From: Desulfovibrio sp.
GTDB lineage: Bacteria > Desulfobacterota > Desulfovibrionia > Desulfovibrionales > Desulfovibrionaceae
Direction of reading: 5' to 3'
Assembly: GCA_031270875.1 (NCBI GenBank)
Contig: JAISXC010000309.1
Span: 1-14,628 of the forward strand
Length of the DNA: 14,628 nucleotides
The translations under genes and the position numbers were made by a program. Below the pieces are notes generated by a model. It did no database searches and was not told where the DNA came from. It saw nothing but the letters and a program-made list of their open reading frames with translations. Below, piece after piece: positions 1 to 6,863 of the stretch (position 1 is its first letter; every line of letters starts with the position of its first letter).

Positions 1-187
1 GAAAGTCCGGCTCTTCAATTTCCACAGCCCGCACCGGCTCAAAAACCGTGAGGGAATGCCCCACGCCGGACTGCTGGCGCATGGGCGCCACCACATGCAC
101 GGCATGTCCGGCTTCCGTCAGGGCCACGTAAAGCGCCCTGAGGCCTTTGGCGCGAATGCCGTCATCATTGGTCAACAACACGTCCAT
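1..187 (-). CDS. surE: 5'-nucleotidase SurE (partial, N-terminal 62 residues)
   Basis: This is the start of a SurE-family nucleoside 5'-monophosphate phosphatase (survival protein E), a cytoplasmic metal-dependent enzyme that also acts on short polyphosphates. The visible protein begins MDVLLTNDDG, carrying the invariant metal-binding Asp pair (D8, D9) after a beta strand. The next conserved element, PMRQQSGVGHSLT, contains the Ser (S40) that matches the metal/phosphate-contacting Ser of the family. The start at position 187 is supported by a GAGG ribosome site at 197-200, nine bases upstream. The C-terminal three quarters lie beyond the left edge. The gene is divergent from the HD-domain gene. 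Family assignment is secure; completeness cannot be judged. Confidence 0.93.
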   Translation of the reverse strand, partial: MDVLLTNDDGIRAKGLRALYVALTEAGHAVHVVAPMRQQSGVGHSLTVFEPVRAVEIEEPDF

Positions 188-208
188 CCGGCAATACCTC
201 AAAATCTG

Positions 209-237
209 TTGACAACGCCCGGAAAAAAGAGAATAAA
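209..237 (+). promoter_or_regulatory. Sigma70-type promoter for the HD-domain gene
   Basis: A perfect -35 hexamer TTGACA (209-214) is followed after exactly 17 bases by AATAAA (232-237; 4 of 6 match to TATAAT). Transcription would start near 244, giving a leader of about 60 bases before the ATG at 306. It lies in the only intergenic space between divergent surE and the HD gene. Function is inferred from match and spacing only. Confidence 0.6.
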
Positions 238-305
238 AACAACTAGCGTCAATAACAGGAAAGGCCGGCGATGTCCATGTCCGCGGTGTCCGCCGGAAAA
301 TATAT

Positions 306-1370
306 ATGGAAAAAGGTTGTTACGTCAAAGACATTGCGCCGGGTCATGAAATCGCCGGCATCTTCGCCGTCGGCCAGGCCGTTCCGGGCAGCGCGCGCAA
401 CGGGGCCTACTGGCGGCTGACCCTCTGCGACGCCAGCGGAGTTCTGGAGGCCAAGATATGGTATCCCCTGAGCGCGGAATTTGTGGATATTCCCGCGGGA
501 GCCACGGTTTCTGTCGAAGGCCGGGCTGAGACGTACCGCGGGGAAGTGCAGCTTGCCGTCACGCGCATGCGCCTGTTGAACGCCGGGGAGAGCGCCGCTG
601 TGGATCAGACGGCGCTGCTGCCGCGCGGGCCGTATGACCCCGATGCCATGCTGGAGGAGCTTCTCGCCTTGTCAGGGAAGGAGTTCAGCCACATCCCCTG
701 GCGCAGGATGGTTTTTTCCGTTCTGCACAATCAGGAACTGTGCGCGGCGTTCCGCATCTGGCCGGCGGCGAAAAGCGTACACCATGCCTACGCGGGCGGC
801 CTGCTGGAGCATACCCTGGGAGTGTTCGGTCTGTGCCGCCGCATGGCCGACCATTATCCGGAACTGGACCGTCAAACCCTGCTCGCCGGAGCGATTTTTC
901 ACGATATCGGCAAAATTCGGGAGTATTCCGGCGGCATTGCCAATGACTACACCACAGAAGGCCGTTTGCTCGGGCATCTGGAACTGGGGCTGGAACTTCT
1001 GGCACCCCATCTTGCGGACTCCGGCCTGGAAGAACATCTTCAGCGTCATTTGAAGCATCTTGTCCTGAGCCATCACGGAGAACCGGAATTCGGGGCGGCG
1101 CGTCTGCCCCAGACGCCGGAAGCCTTTGCCCTGCACCATGCCGACAATCTGGACGCCAAGATGGCCCAGTGCCGCGGTCTTTTCGCCCGCTTTGCCGACC
1201 GCGGGCAGGAATGGACCCCCTGGCAGCAGACGCTGGGGCGGCAGATGCACAGGCCGGGGCATACGCCGGACGGGGGCGAATCCCCCGCCCGCCCGCCGGC
1301 TCAAAACGATGATGTGCCGGTAAAAGCCCGGGCTTTGGAGCGGCCCGCGCGGCCGTTGTCATTCTTCTGA
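306..1370 (+). CDS. OB-fold/HD-domain phosphohydrolase, YhaM-like 3'-5' exoribonuclease
   Basis: The 354-residue cytoplasmic protein has an N-terminal OB-fold nucleic-acid-binding domain (about residues 6-95; note RNGAYWRLTLCDASGVLEAKI) and an HD metal-dependent phosphohydrolase domain (about 155-300). HD ligands visible are H169 (LLEHTLGV), H199-D200 (GAIFHDIGKI), H256/H257 (LSHHGEPEFG) and D280 (HHADNLDAK). OB plus HD in this order is the architecture of Bacillus YhaM, a Mn-dependent 3'-5' exonuclease acting on RNA and ssDNA, and substrate is inferred from that. The last 40 or so residues are Pro/Arg-rich and probably disordered. The start is the only in-frame ATG after a long stretch with no other start codon, but its own ribosome site is poor (CCGGA eight bases upstream). 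A better site, AGGAAAGG at 257-264, serves a short out-of-frame ORF at 271-420. Confidence 0.82.
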   Translation: MEKGCYVKDIAPGHEIAGIFAVGQAVPGSARNGAYWRLTLCDASGVLEAKIWYPLSAEFVDIPAGATVSVEGRAETYRGEVQLAVTRMRLLNAGESAAVDQTALLPRGPYDPDAMLEELLALSGKEFSHIPWRRMVFSVLHNQELCAAFRIWPAAKSVHHAYAGGLLEHTLGVFGLCRRMADHYPELDRQTLLAGAIFHDIGKIREYSGGIANDYTTEGRLLGHLELGLELLAPHLADSGLEEHLQRHLKHLVLSHHGEPEFGAARLPQTPEAFALHHADNLDAKMAQCRGLFARFADRGQEWTPWQQTLGRQMHRPGHTPDGGESPARPPAQNDDVPVKARALERPARPLSFF

Positions 1371-1443
1371 ACGAAGCTCGCGCGCAGCCTCAATCTTTCC
1401 GCCCCGGCGCGCGTTGTGCCGTATATGGCCCTGACCATCTGCG

Positions 1444-1458
1444 GCGTGTCGGACACGC
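1444..1458. promoter_or_regulatory. Perfect 7+7 palindrome, possible operator
   Basis: GCGTGTC-G-GACACGC is an uninterrupted inverted repeat with a one-base centre. It lies in the 156-base gap before the hybrid kinase, just upstream of a weak promoter (TTGCTC at 1465-1470, 17 bases, TATTGT at 1488-1493). Relative to that start site it would be centred near -49, a position typical of activator binding. No run of T follows, so it is not a terminator. No regulator can be named. Confidence 0.3.
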
Positions 1459-1526
1459 ACCGGCTTGCTCAGGAACCTGTCCTCGGATATTGTTGCGGTA
1501 AGTCCCTCGCAGCGGGGTTATGGCAT

Positions 1527-3737
1527 ATGAAGAAAAGCGTCAGGCACGACATTTTTGTCCTCATCCTCTTTTTTGGCTCCGCCCTTGTGGTGTTGATCGT
1601 TTCCATCGTCGCCAGCGTCATGATGAAATCCACCGCCGAATTCCTGCGCTCCAACATCGAGGCCCGCCTGCTGGCCGCCAGCCGCACCGCCTCGTATCTG
1701 ATCAGGCCGGACGAACTCGCGCAGCTCGTCTCCGCGGAGGATATGGAAAAACCCCTGTACGCGGAAGTCAAAAACCGCCTGATCGCCTTCAGCAGGGAGC
1801 ATGACATCCTCCTTGTGTACTATATGCGTCCGGGCGGAGAGCCGGACGTGATGCAGTTCATCGTCGACAGCGACGTCACGGACGGGGCGGTCGGCCTCGC
1901 CACTCCTTCCCTGGTGACGGAACGCGCGTCGCAGATCGCCCTGGAGGGAATGCCCGCCAGCGCCGGGCTCGGCGATTACTCTGCCGGGTATCTCGGCATC
2001 CTGTCCGCCTTTTCGCCGGTCTTTGACGGGAACGGGCGCGTGGTGGCCGTTGCCGGAGTGGACATCGCCGACGAGCAGGTCACTGAGTTGCGCAACGACA
2101 TTTATGTCCTGGCGGTGCTTCTCTTCATTTCCATGACGGCGGCTGTTGCCAGCGGCTATGCCGGTTTTGCCCAATACAGGGAAAAAGCCGCGCAATCCGA
2201 GGCGGCCAGCGTTTCCAAAAGCATTTTTCTGGCCAATATGAGCCATGAGATGCGCACCCCCATGAACGCCATCGTCGGCATGACCAGCATAGCCAGGACA
2301 TCATCGGACATTGAGCAGAAAAATTACTGCCTGGACAAAATAGAAGACGCATCCTCGCATCTGCTCGGCGTCATCAACGACATTCTCGACATATCGAAAA
2401 TCGAGGCCGGCAAATTCGAGCTTGCCCGGGTTGAATTCAATTTTGAAAAAATGCTCCAACGGGTGGTCGATGTCGTCAATTCCCGTGTTGAGGAGAAACG
2501 GCAGAATTTTTTTGTCCGCATCGACAGGGACATTCCCGCCTCGTTGATCGGCGACGAGCAGCATTTGGCGCAAGTCCTCGCCAATCTGCTTTCCAATGCG
2601 GTGAAATTCACCCCCGAGCAGGGCGCCATCTGTCTTGAAGCGTGTTTGCGCGAACGTGAAAACGGCTTCTGCTCCATGCAGATTGCCGTCAGTGACACCG
2701 GTATAGGCATCAGCGAGGAACAAAAAGGCCGTCTCTTTCATCCGTTTGTGCAGGCGAACAGCAGCATTTCCAGCAAATTCGGCGGTACCGGGCTTGGTCT
2801 GGTCATTTCCAAACGCATTGTCGAGATGATGGGAGGGCGGATCTGGATTGATTCCGAGGTTGGCAAGGGCACCACGTTCGCCTTCACCATACGGGTTGAG
2901 CGGGGATCGGAGGCCCCGCGGCGCATTGCGGCGGCTGAGGGGAGGCTTCCGCGAATGCTCGTGGTGGATGCTTCCCTTGATGTGCGGGAATATTGCAGGG
3001 ATATTGCCGGGCGGCTCGGTCTCGCCTGCGATGTGGCCGCCAACGGCGAGGAGGCCGCCGGGTTGCTCAAGCGGCAGGATGCCCGTTACATATGTTATGT
3101 CGACTGGAAAGCGCCCGGCGTGGACGGCATGGCGCTGCCGCGCCGGATAAGGGAACTGCGCGCGGACGCCGCCGTTGTTCTCATAATCCCGGCCACGGCC
3201 TGGAGGCGGCTGGAAACGGAGGCCAAAGCCGTCGGGATTGCCTCGTATCTGTCCAAGCCCATTTTTCCCGCAGCCGTGGCCGACCGCATTCTTGAATGCC
3301 TCGGCGTCCATCCGCAGCCGGCAAAGGCGACGGAATCGCTCGACGAGCCGGCTTGTTTCGCGGGGCGGCGCATGTTGCTGGTTGAGGATGTTGAAATCAA
3401 CCGCGAGATTATGCTTGAACTTTTAAAGCCCACCTCCCTGGAAATTGAATGCGCGGTAGACGGGGCGATGGCGGTGCGCCTGTTCAGGGAACGGGCGGAA
3501 GACTACTATGACCTGATCCTGATGGATATACAGATGCCGGAAATGGACGGCTATGAGGCCACAAGGACCATCCGCTCGCTGGAGAATCCGGAGGGCCGGC
3601 GGATGCCCATCATCGCCATGACCGCCAATGTTTTTCACGAGGACATCGAAAGATGCCTCAAAGCCGGCATGGACGGCCACCTGGGCAAGCCGATCAACCT
3701 TGACGAGGTGCTGGCCGTATTGCACAGGTATCTTTAG
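1527..3737 (+). CDS. Membrane-bound hybrid sensor histidine kinase with two receiver domains
   Basis: The 736-residue inner-membrane hybrid kinase opens with a membrane segment (residues 9-30), then a periplasmic sensor of about 160 residues whose end (AFSPVFDGNGRVVAVAGVDI) resembles Cache domains, then a second membrane segment (about 191-213). HisKA carries H240 in MSHEMRTPMN. The ATPase shows the N box (N357), DTGIG (390-394) and GGTGLGL (419-425). Receiver 1 (about 476-592) has D526 and K577 but an Asp-Ala instead of an acidic pair, and Pro556 where the conserved Thr/Ser should be. Receiver 2 (about 615-736) is canonical: E620/D621, D667, T699, K721. No HPt domain is present, so a separate phosphotransfer protein is expected. 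The start chosen puts the membrane segment at the N-terminus with GGGG about nine bases upstream; an ATG at 1416 would add 37 unlikely residues. The signal sensed is unknown. Confidence 0.93.
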   Translation: MKKSVRHDIFVLILFFGSALVVLIVSIVASVMMKSTAEFLRSNIEARLLAASRTASYLIRPDELAQLVSAEDMEKPLYAEVKNRLIAFSREHDILLVYYMRPGGEPDVMQFIVDSDVTDGAVGLATPSLVTERASQIALEGMPASAGLGDYSAGYLGILSAFSPVFDGNGRVVAVAGVDIADEQVTELRNDIYVLAVLLFISMTAAVASGYAGFAQYREKAAQSEAASVSKSIFLANMSHEMRTPMNAIVGMTSIARTSSDIEQKNYCLDKIEDASSHLLGVINDILDISKIEAGKFELARVEFNFEKMLQRVVDVVNSRVEEKRQNFFVRIDRDIPASLIGDEQHLAQVLANLLSNAVKFTPEQGAICLEACLRERENGFCSMQIAVSDTGIGISEEQKGRLFHPFVQANSSISSKFGGTGLGLVISKRIVEMMGGRIWIDSEVGKGTTFAFTIRVERGSEAPRRIAAAEGRLPRMLVVDASLDVREYCRDIAGRLGLACDVAANGEEAAGLLKRQDARYICYVDWKAPGVDGMALPRRIRELRADAAVVLIIPATAWRRLETEAKAVGIASYLSKPIFPAAVADRILECLGVHPQPAKATESLDEPACFAGRRMLLVEDVEINREIMLELLKPTSLEIECAVDGAMAVRLFRERAEDYYDLILMDIQMPEMDGYEATRTIRSLENPEGRRMPIIAMTANVFHEDIERCLKAGMDGHLGKPINLDEVLAVLHRYL

Positions 3738-3758
3738 AGCATAGTGCGCTTGGGATTA

Positions 3759-3771
3759 TCGCTTGCAGCGA
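3759..3771. repeat. Small hairpin TCGCT-TGC-AGCGA
   Basis: A perfect 5-bp stem with a 3-base loop lies directly before the larger inverted repeat at 3774-3803, in the convergent gap after the hybrid kinase. The heptamer TAGAGCA occurs twice around it (3735-3741, overlapping the kinase stop codon, and 3774-3780). It may be part of a compound terminator or a decayed intergenic repeat element. Confidence 0.35.
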
Positions 3772-3773
3772 AA

Positions 3774-3803
3774 TAGAGCAATTCCAAAGTGAAAATTGCT
3801 CTA
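3774..3803. terminator. Bidirectional terminator between hybrid kinase and ychF
   Basis: TAGAGCAATT (3774-3783) pairs perfectly with AATTGCTCTA (3794-3803) around a 10-base loop. It sits exactly between two convergent genes and includes the ychF TAG stop codon in its right arm. It has A-rich/T-rich flanks but no long T run, so it is a plausible two-way terminator or mRNA 3'-end stabiliser rather than a textbook intrinsic terminator. Confidence 0.55.
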
Positions 3804-4901
3804 AACATTGAAGAGAAAACGCATCACATCGCCGTCCCGCACGGTATAGTCCCTGCCTTCAGTCCGCAGAACGCCGTCCGCGCGGCAGGCGCCTTCATTG
3901 GCATGGCTCATGTAATCGTCGAACGAGATCACCTCGGCGCGGATGAATCCGCGTTCAAAATCCGTATGGATAACGCCCGCGGCCTGCGGCGCTTTCCAGC
4001 CCCTGCGGATGGTCCAGGCGCGTACCTCATCCGGCCCTGCCGTGAAGTAGCTGCACAGCCCCAAGGTGAGGTATCCCGCCCGGATAATGCCGGAAAGACC
4101 GCTTTCTTTTATGCCGTAAGAGAAAAGCAGTTCTTTTTGTTCGTCCTCCGGCAATCCCTGAAGCTCCTCTTCAAGTTTTGCGCAGATGCAGGTAAAACCG
4201 GCATTTTTCCGTGCCGCGGCTTCCCGTAGCGCGGCGGCGTGGGCGTTCCCGTCAGGCAGGGCCGCCTCGTCAATATTGGCGCAACAGATGACCGGCTTTG
4301 CGGTGAGCAGGCCAAGTTCACGCCAGGCTGCCCGGAAAGGCTCATTGTCGGGCAGGGTGAAAGTGGCGGCGGAATTTCCGGCATCCAGCCATGCGAGCAG
4401 ATTTTCCAGAATATCGGCCGCGGCTTTGGCCCCTTTGTCGCCTTTGGCCGTTTTGCGCATTTTTTCAAGACGTTTTTCAACAGTCTGCATATCCGCGAGC
4501 AGCAGTTCCGTTTCAATGGTTTCCATGTCGCGCGGCGGGTCCACAACGCCGTCCACATGAGTGATGTTTTCATCCTCAAAGCAGCGGACAACATGCACAA
4601 TCGCCGCGCATTCACGGATGGTCGCGAGAAACTGGTTGCCGAGCCCCTCGCCTTTGCTCGCTCCGCGCACAAGCCCGGCAATGTCTATGAAATCAACACT
4701 GGCGTAAACGGTCTTTTTCGGAGAAACTTTTGCGGAAAGCCCGTCCACCCGCTGATCCGGCACGGGCACTGTGGCCTTGTTCGGCTCAATGGTGCAGAAA
4801 GGATAGTTGGCGGCCTGCGCGTTCTGCGCTTTGGTCAGCGCGTTGAAAAGCGTGGATTTGCCGACGTTGGGCAACCCTGCGATACCTATGCTGAGTGACA
4901 T
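3801..4901 (-). CDS. ychF: Redox-linked/ribosome-associated ATPase YchF (OLA1 family)
   Basis: This 366-residue protein has the full length of the YchF/OLA1 family, Obg-related P-loop proteins that prefer ATP and bind the 70S ribosome. Motifs: G1 GLPNVGKS (9-16), G3 DIAG (73-76) with the following GEGLGNQFL stretch, and the YchF-specific G4 N-x-x-E (N209-E212, in CCANIDE) in place of NKxD, which explains ATP preference. A charged helical region spans about 125-175. The C-terminal TGS domain (about 283-366) ends in the typical [11 protein letters not shown]. The ribosome site is weak (AGG at 4914-4916, 12 bases upstream). It is convergent with the hybrid kinase and downstream of the flagellar-type operon on the same strand, with a terminator between them. 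Assignment is secure; physiological role in this organism is not established. Confidence 0.97.
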   Translation of the reverse strand: MSLSIGIAGLPNVGKSTLFNALTKAQNAQAANYPFCTIEPNKATVPVPDQRVDGLSAKVSPKKTVYASVDFIDIAGLVRGASKGEGLGNQFLATIRECAAIVHVVRCFEDENITHVDGVVDPPRDMETIETELLLADMQTVEKRLEKMRKTAKGDKGAKAAADILENLLAWLDAGNSAATFTLPDNEPFRAAWRELGLLTAKPVICCANIDEAALPDGNAHAAALREAAARKNAGFTCICAKLEEELQGLPEDEQKELLFSYGIKESGLSGIIRAGYLTLGLCSYFTAGPDEVRAWTIRRGWKAPQAAGVIHTDFERGFIRAEVISFDDYMSHANEGACRADGVLRTEGRDYTVRDGDVMRFLFNV

Positions 4902-4937
4902 GTGCCGTTTATGCCTGAATGCGGTCCGGAATGCGCC

Positions 4938-4965
4938 AAAAAAAGACCGGCCTTGTCCTTGCCGG
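4938..4965 (-). terminator. Rho-independent terminator of the FlgO operon
   Basis: Read on the minus strand, CCGGC (4965-4961), a nine-base loop and GCCGG (4951-4947) form a GC stem followed by TC and seven T (4944-4938). It lies about 47 bases after the last gene of the FlgO operon and 36 bases before ychF, so it insulates ychF from the operon. The stem is short (5 bp) but the T tract is strong. Confidence 0.55.
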
Positions 4966-4976
4966 GATATGAACGG

Positions 4977-5005
4977 CTTATATCCGCAAGCGCGCCGGAT
5001 TGCAA
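4977..5005 (-). promoter_or_regulatory. Candidate sigma70-type promoter for ychF
   Basis: On the minus strand TTGCAA (5005-5000) is followed after exactly 17 bases by TATAAG (4982-4977; 5 of 6 match). Transcription would begin near 4970. Oddly, the hairpin/T7 element at 4965-4938 then lies inside the ychF leader, so either the leader is attenuated or the true ychF start site is elsewhere. Confidence 0.4.
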
Positions 5006-5011
5006 GGCGGA

Positions 5012-5629
5012 TTATTCAAGGCGCGTACGCACTGACGGCGTGCTCCCGCTGCCGGGTTTCATATCCTCCAGCAGCGGCTCAATATCGTCTGTTCTTGGCA
5101 CGGTTGCTGCGCCCACGGCAAGAACCTCATTGCTGTTTATATGGATCAGCCGCATACTGAAGCGCACCTGTTCCGGCGTGACGACATATGTGCCGGCCAG
5201 CACCGCCTGCGCTGTTCCTGTTGTGCCGGCGAGTTTCCGCAGATCTCTTGTAAGGAAAAATTCGCCTTTTTTGTTGAAGCGGATATGGCGTCCTTTGCGA
5301 AGTTCGGTAAAACGGTAGCCCGCGTCCACGAGCCAGCGGGCGATTTCCTCCGTCATTTGTCTTCCCAGAGGCGAGGTTTCTTCAAAGTTATTGATGTTTG
5401 CCGCCGTGGTGCCCATGATGGAGATGCGGGAACGGGCGAGCGCCTTCCGCTCGCTTTTTTTCATATCGGGGTTGTTGCCCGCATAGCGCGTCATCAGTTG
5501 CGAATCCAACTGATCCGCGATGCTGTTCGCGGCGACCGGGACCGTGCCCGTTTCAAAAAAGGCCGCCGCCGCAAGAGGGAAGAGCAGCACGGCAAGGAGC
5601 AATACGATGATGAGAAAAAATCTGCTCAT
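5012..5629 (-). CDS. FlgO-family exported protein (second paralogue)
   Basis: The 205-residue protein starts with a signal peptide or membrane anchor (residues 4-23, strongly hydrophobic, ending LAAAA) without a lipobox Cys. The rest matches the FlgO pattern: conserved TSPLGRQMTEEIARWLVDAG (85-104), then LTRDLRKLA (126-134) and AVLAGTYVVT..RFSMRLIHINSNEVLA (142-171). In Vibrio, FlgO is an outer-membrane flagellar accessory protein required with FlgP for normal motility. It shares the SPLGRQ-x(2)-E block with the lipoprotein encoded at 5938-6666, so the two are paralogues flanking the small TPR-like gene. The ribosome site GAGGTGA overlaps the stop codon of the preceding gene. The exact role is inferred from family and from the sigma28 promoter of the operon. 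Confidence 0.8.
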   Translation of the reverse strand: MSRFFLIIVLLLAVLLFPLAAAAFFETGTVPVAANSIADQLDSQLMTRYAGNNPDMKKSERKALARSRISIMGTTAANINNFEETSPLGRQMTEEIARWLVDAGYRFTELRKGRHIRFNKKGEFFLTRDLRKLAGTTGTAQAVLAGTYVVTPEQVRFSMRLIHINSNEVLAVGAATVPRTDDIEPLLEDMKPGSGSTPSVRTRLE

Positions 5630-5637
5630 GAGTCACC

Positions 5638-5934
5638 TCAGCGCATTGTGCGCAACAGGAGTTCCACACCGCCCATTTCGTGCCGGATGACCGCCATCCC
5701 TTCGTTGGAACGACAGGTGGAAAGCGCCTGTGCGTAGGATTGCCGCGCAAGCTCGTAGCGCCCTTTCGCGCGGTATGCACGGGCCTGATCAAGAAACTTT
5801 TCGCTGATATCCGGCCCGCCAATGACCGGGGGAGCCGGCCGGTACGCGGTTTCCGCGGCCGGCGCGGCGGAAGGCGCGATGAAATCGGACACGGGCAGCA
5901 TCAGAACGAGAAAAACAGATGGCAGGATTTTCAT
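5638..5934 (-). CDS. Small exported protein with a TPR-like helical pair
   Basis: This 98-residue protein is the middle gene of the FlgO operon, three bases after the lipoprotein gene and eight bases before the second FlgO gene. It has a probable signal peptide (residues 1-27, cleavage near APAAE). A proline-rich linker comes next, then one helical hairpin (about 44-76, FLDQARAYRAKGRYELARQSYAQAL in two parts) with the small-Ala-Gly-Tyr spacing of a tetratricopeptide repeat. It was too short to assign to a named family. It probably acts in the periplasm as an adaptor for the two FlgO-like partners; this is inference from position and fold only. The ribosome site AGGGACGG lies just before the preceding stop codon. 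Confidence 0.7.
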   Translation of the reverse strand: MKILPSVFLVLMLPVSDFIAPSAAPAAETAYRPAPPVIGGPDISEKFLDQARAYRAKGRYELARQSYAQALSTCRSNEGMAVIRHEMGGVELLLRTMR

Positions 5935-5937
5935 GAT

Positions 5938-6666
5938 CTACCGTCCCTGTATGATGCGTATTTGCCCGACGGAAACAGCATCGGCCGGAGTGTAGAGCGG
6001 CGGATGCGGATTCCGGCTTGCGGCGGGCTCCGGGGATTTCGCCCCGGTTTTTCCTTTCCCCTGGCCCGACGCGATGACTTTGCCGGCATCGCCGTCCGTC
6101 CCGTGAAGTGGAAGCAGCGCGTCGGACTTGCCCATTCGCGCCACAACAGGCGTGTTCGCAAGCACAAGCTGGCCCGTGCGCAATACAAGCCCGTCGCTGG
6201 CGCGCACCAGACGCGCATTGACGAATGTGGCGCTCTTTTCCACGTAATAGGTTCCCACAATCAGGGCGGCCCATTTTTGTCCCTGAACCGGAACAAGCTG
6301 ATTGGCGACAAGCGCGAGGTCATCCCGGCCGCCGACGACGGAAATATGTCCTGACAGGCGGTATTCGCGCGTGGGGAAACCGCGTTGATTAAACTCGTAA
6401 AACATGGATTCGGCAATCTGCCTGCCCAACGGCGAACTTCGCGAGGAATTGTTCTGATCCACAAAGGCTGTGGGCATGGCCACAAAACCCCGCAGGGCGT
6501 CATTGGGCATGGTCGCGAGCATCTGATCCGCCAGTTCGCGGCATTTGAGCTTCAACTCCACCGCATCCACATAATCCGGCTGGCCTGGGGAAAGCCTTCC
6601 CGAGCAGCCTGAGGCGGACGACAGCAGGAACAGGCTGAGCAGACAGACATAAACGGAAAAGCGCAT
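5938..6666 (-). CDS. FlgO-family lipoprotein, first gene of sigma28-type operon
   Basis: The 242-residue protein has a lipoprotein signal peptide with lipobox ASG-C (Cys21), so it should be lipid-anchored and probably sent to the outer membrane. The FlgO domain occupies about residues 32-172, with SSPLGRQIAESMFYEFNQRG (77-96), YRLSGHISVVGGRDDLALVA, VGTYYVEKSATFVNARLVR and SDGLVLRTGQL. A low-complexity Gly/Lys/Pro-rich tail (about 185-225) follows and ends in a short segment VSVGQIRIIQGR. The start has GAGG at 6674-6677, seven bases upstream. FlgO of Vibrio is a flagellar outer-membrane lipoprotein needed for stable flagella. A near-consensus FliA promoter (6693-6719) stands about 27 bases before the start codon. 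Family good; flagellar role inferred but well supported by the promoter. Confidence 0.83.
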   Translation of the reverse strand: MRFSVYVCLLSLFLLSSASGCSGRLSPGQPDYVDAVELKLKCRELADQMLATMPNDALRGFVAMPTAFVDQNNSSRSSPLGRQIAESMFYEFNQRGFPTREYRLSGHISVVGGRDDLALVANQLVPVQGQKWAALIVGTYYVEKSATFVNARLVRASDGLVLRTGQLVLANTPVVARMGKSDALLPLHGTDGDAGKVIASGQGKGKTGAKSPEPAASRNPHPPLYTPADAVSVGQIRIIQGR

Positions 6667-6692
6667 GGCGGAACCTCAATTATTTATGTATC

Positions 6693-6719
6693 CTATCGGC
6701 TGCATTGATAAAAACTTGA
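6693..6719 (-). promoter_or_regulatory. Sigma28 (FliA) flagellar promoter of the FlgO operon
   Basis: On the minus strand TCAAGTTT (6719-6712), exactly 11 bases, then GCCGATAG (6700-6693). The enterobacterial FliA consensus is TAAAGTTT-N11-GCCGATAA, so 14 of 16 positions match with correct spacing. The predicted start, near 6686, gives a leader of about 20 bases that contains the GAGG ribosome site of the first gene. Position and match together make this the best-supported regulatory site in the window. Confidence 0.8.
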
Positions 6720-6757
6720 GTGTCATTTCGGAGAAGCCCGGAAATTTTTTCCGCCCC

Positions 6758-6790
6758 GGAACATGCCATGCGCCATGCAAGGCGCGTTCC
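6758..6790. repeat. Bulged inverted repeat in the divergent gap
   Basis: GGAAC (6758-6762) and GCGCC (6770-6774) pair with GGCGC (6781-6785) and GTTCC (6786-6790): a 10-bp stem with a seven-base bulge and a six-base loop. It lies between the FliA promoter and the ispG promoter. It could bind a regulator or be part of an unrecognised transcript; no function can be assigned. Confidence 0.3.
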
Positions 6791-6803
6791 AAGGCAGAGA
6801 GAG

Positions 6804-6835
6804 CGCAATCAGGATTTTCCATGCGGCTTTTTTTT
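6804..6835 (+). terminator. Weak hairpin followed by eight T, orphan terminator-like element
   Basis: CGCA (6804-6807) and GGA (6812-6814) can pair with TCC (6818-6820) and TGCG (6822-6825), followed by GC and T8 (6828-6835). No plus-strand gene precedes it, since the FlgO operon reads the other way. It would only make sense as the end of a small unannotated RNA or as a chance T run. Confidence 0.25.
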
Positions 6836-6863
6836 GCGTCAGGGCCCTGGATCGCTTCAAGAC

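Noticed and set aside
1416..1526. Upstream ATG adding 37 residues to the hybrid kinase
   Set aside because: The extension has no ribosome site and no membrane or domain character, whereas the ATG at 1527 directly precedes the first membrane segment and has GGGG upstream.
2301..3311. A 336-codon antisense frame within the hybrid kinase
   Set aside because: The plus-strand kinase motifs are continuous and canonical here; the antisense product has low-complexity composition and no domain.
3789..4229. A 146-codon plus-strand frame opposite the 3' end of ychF
   Set aside because: It starts inside the terminator stem and is antisense to the conserved TGS domain of YchF.
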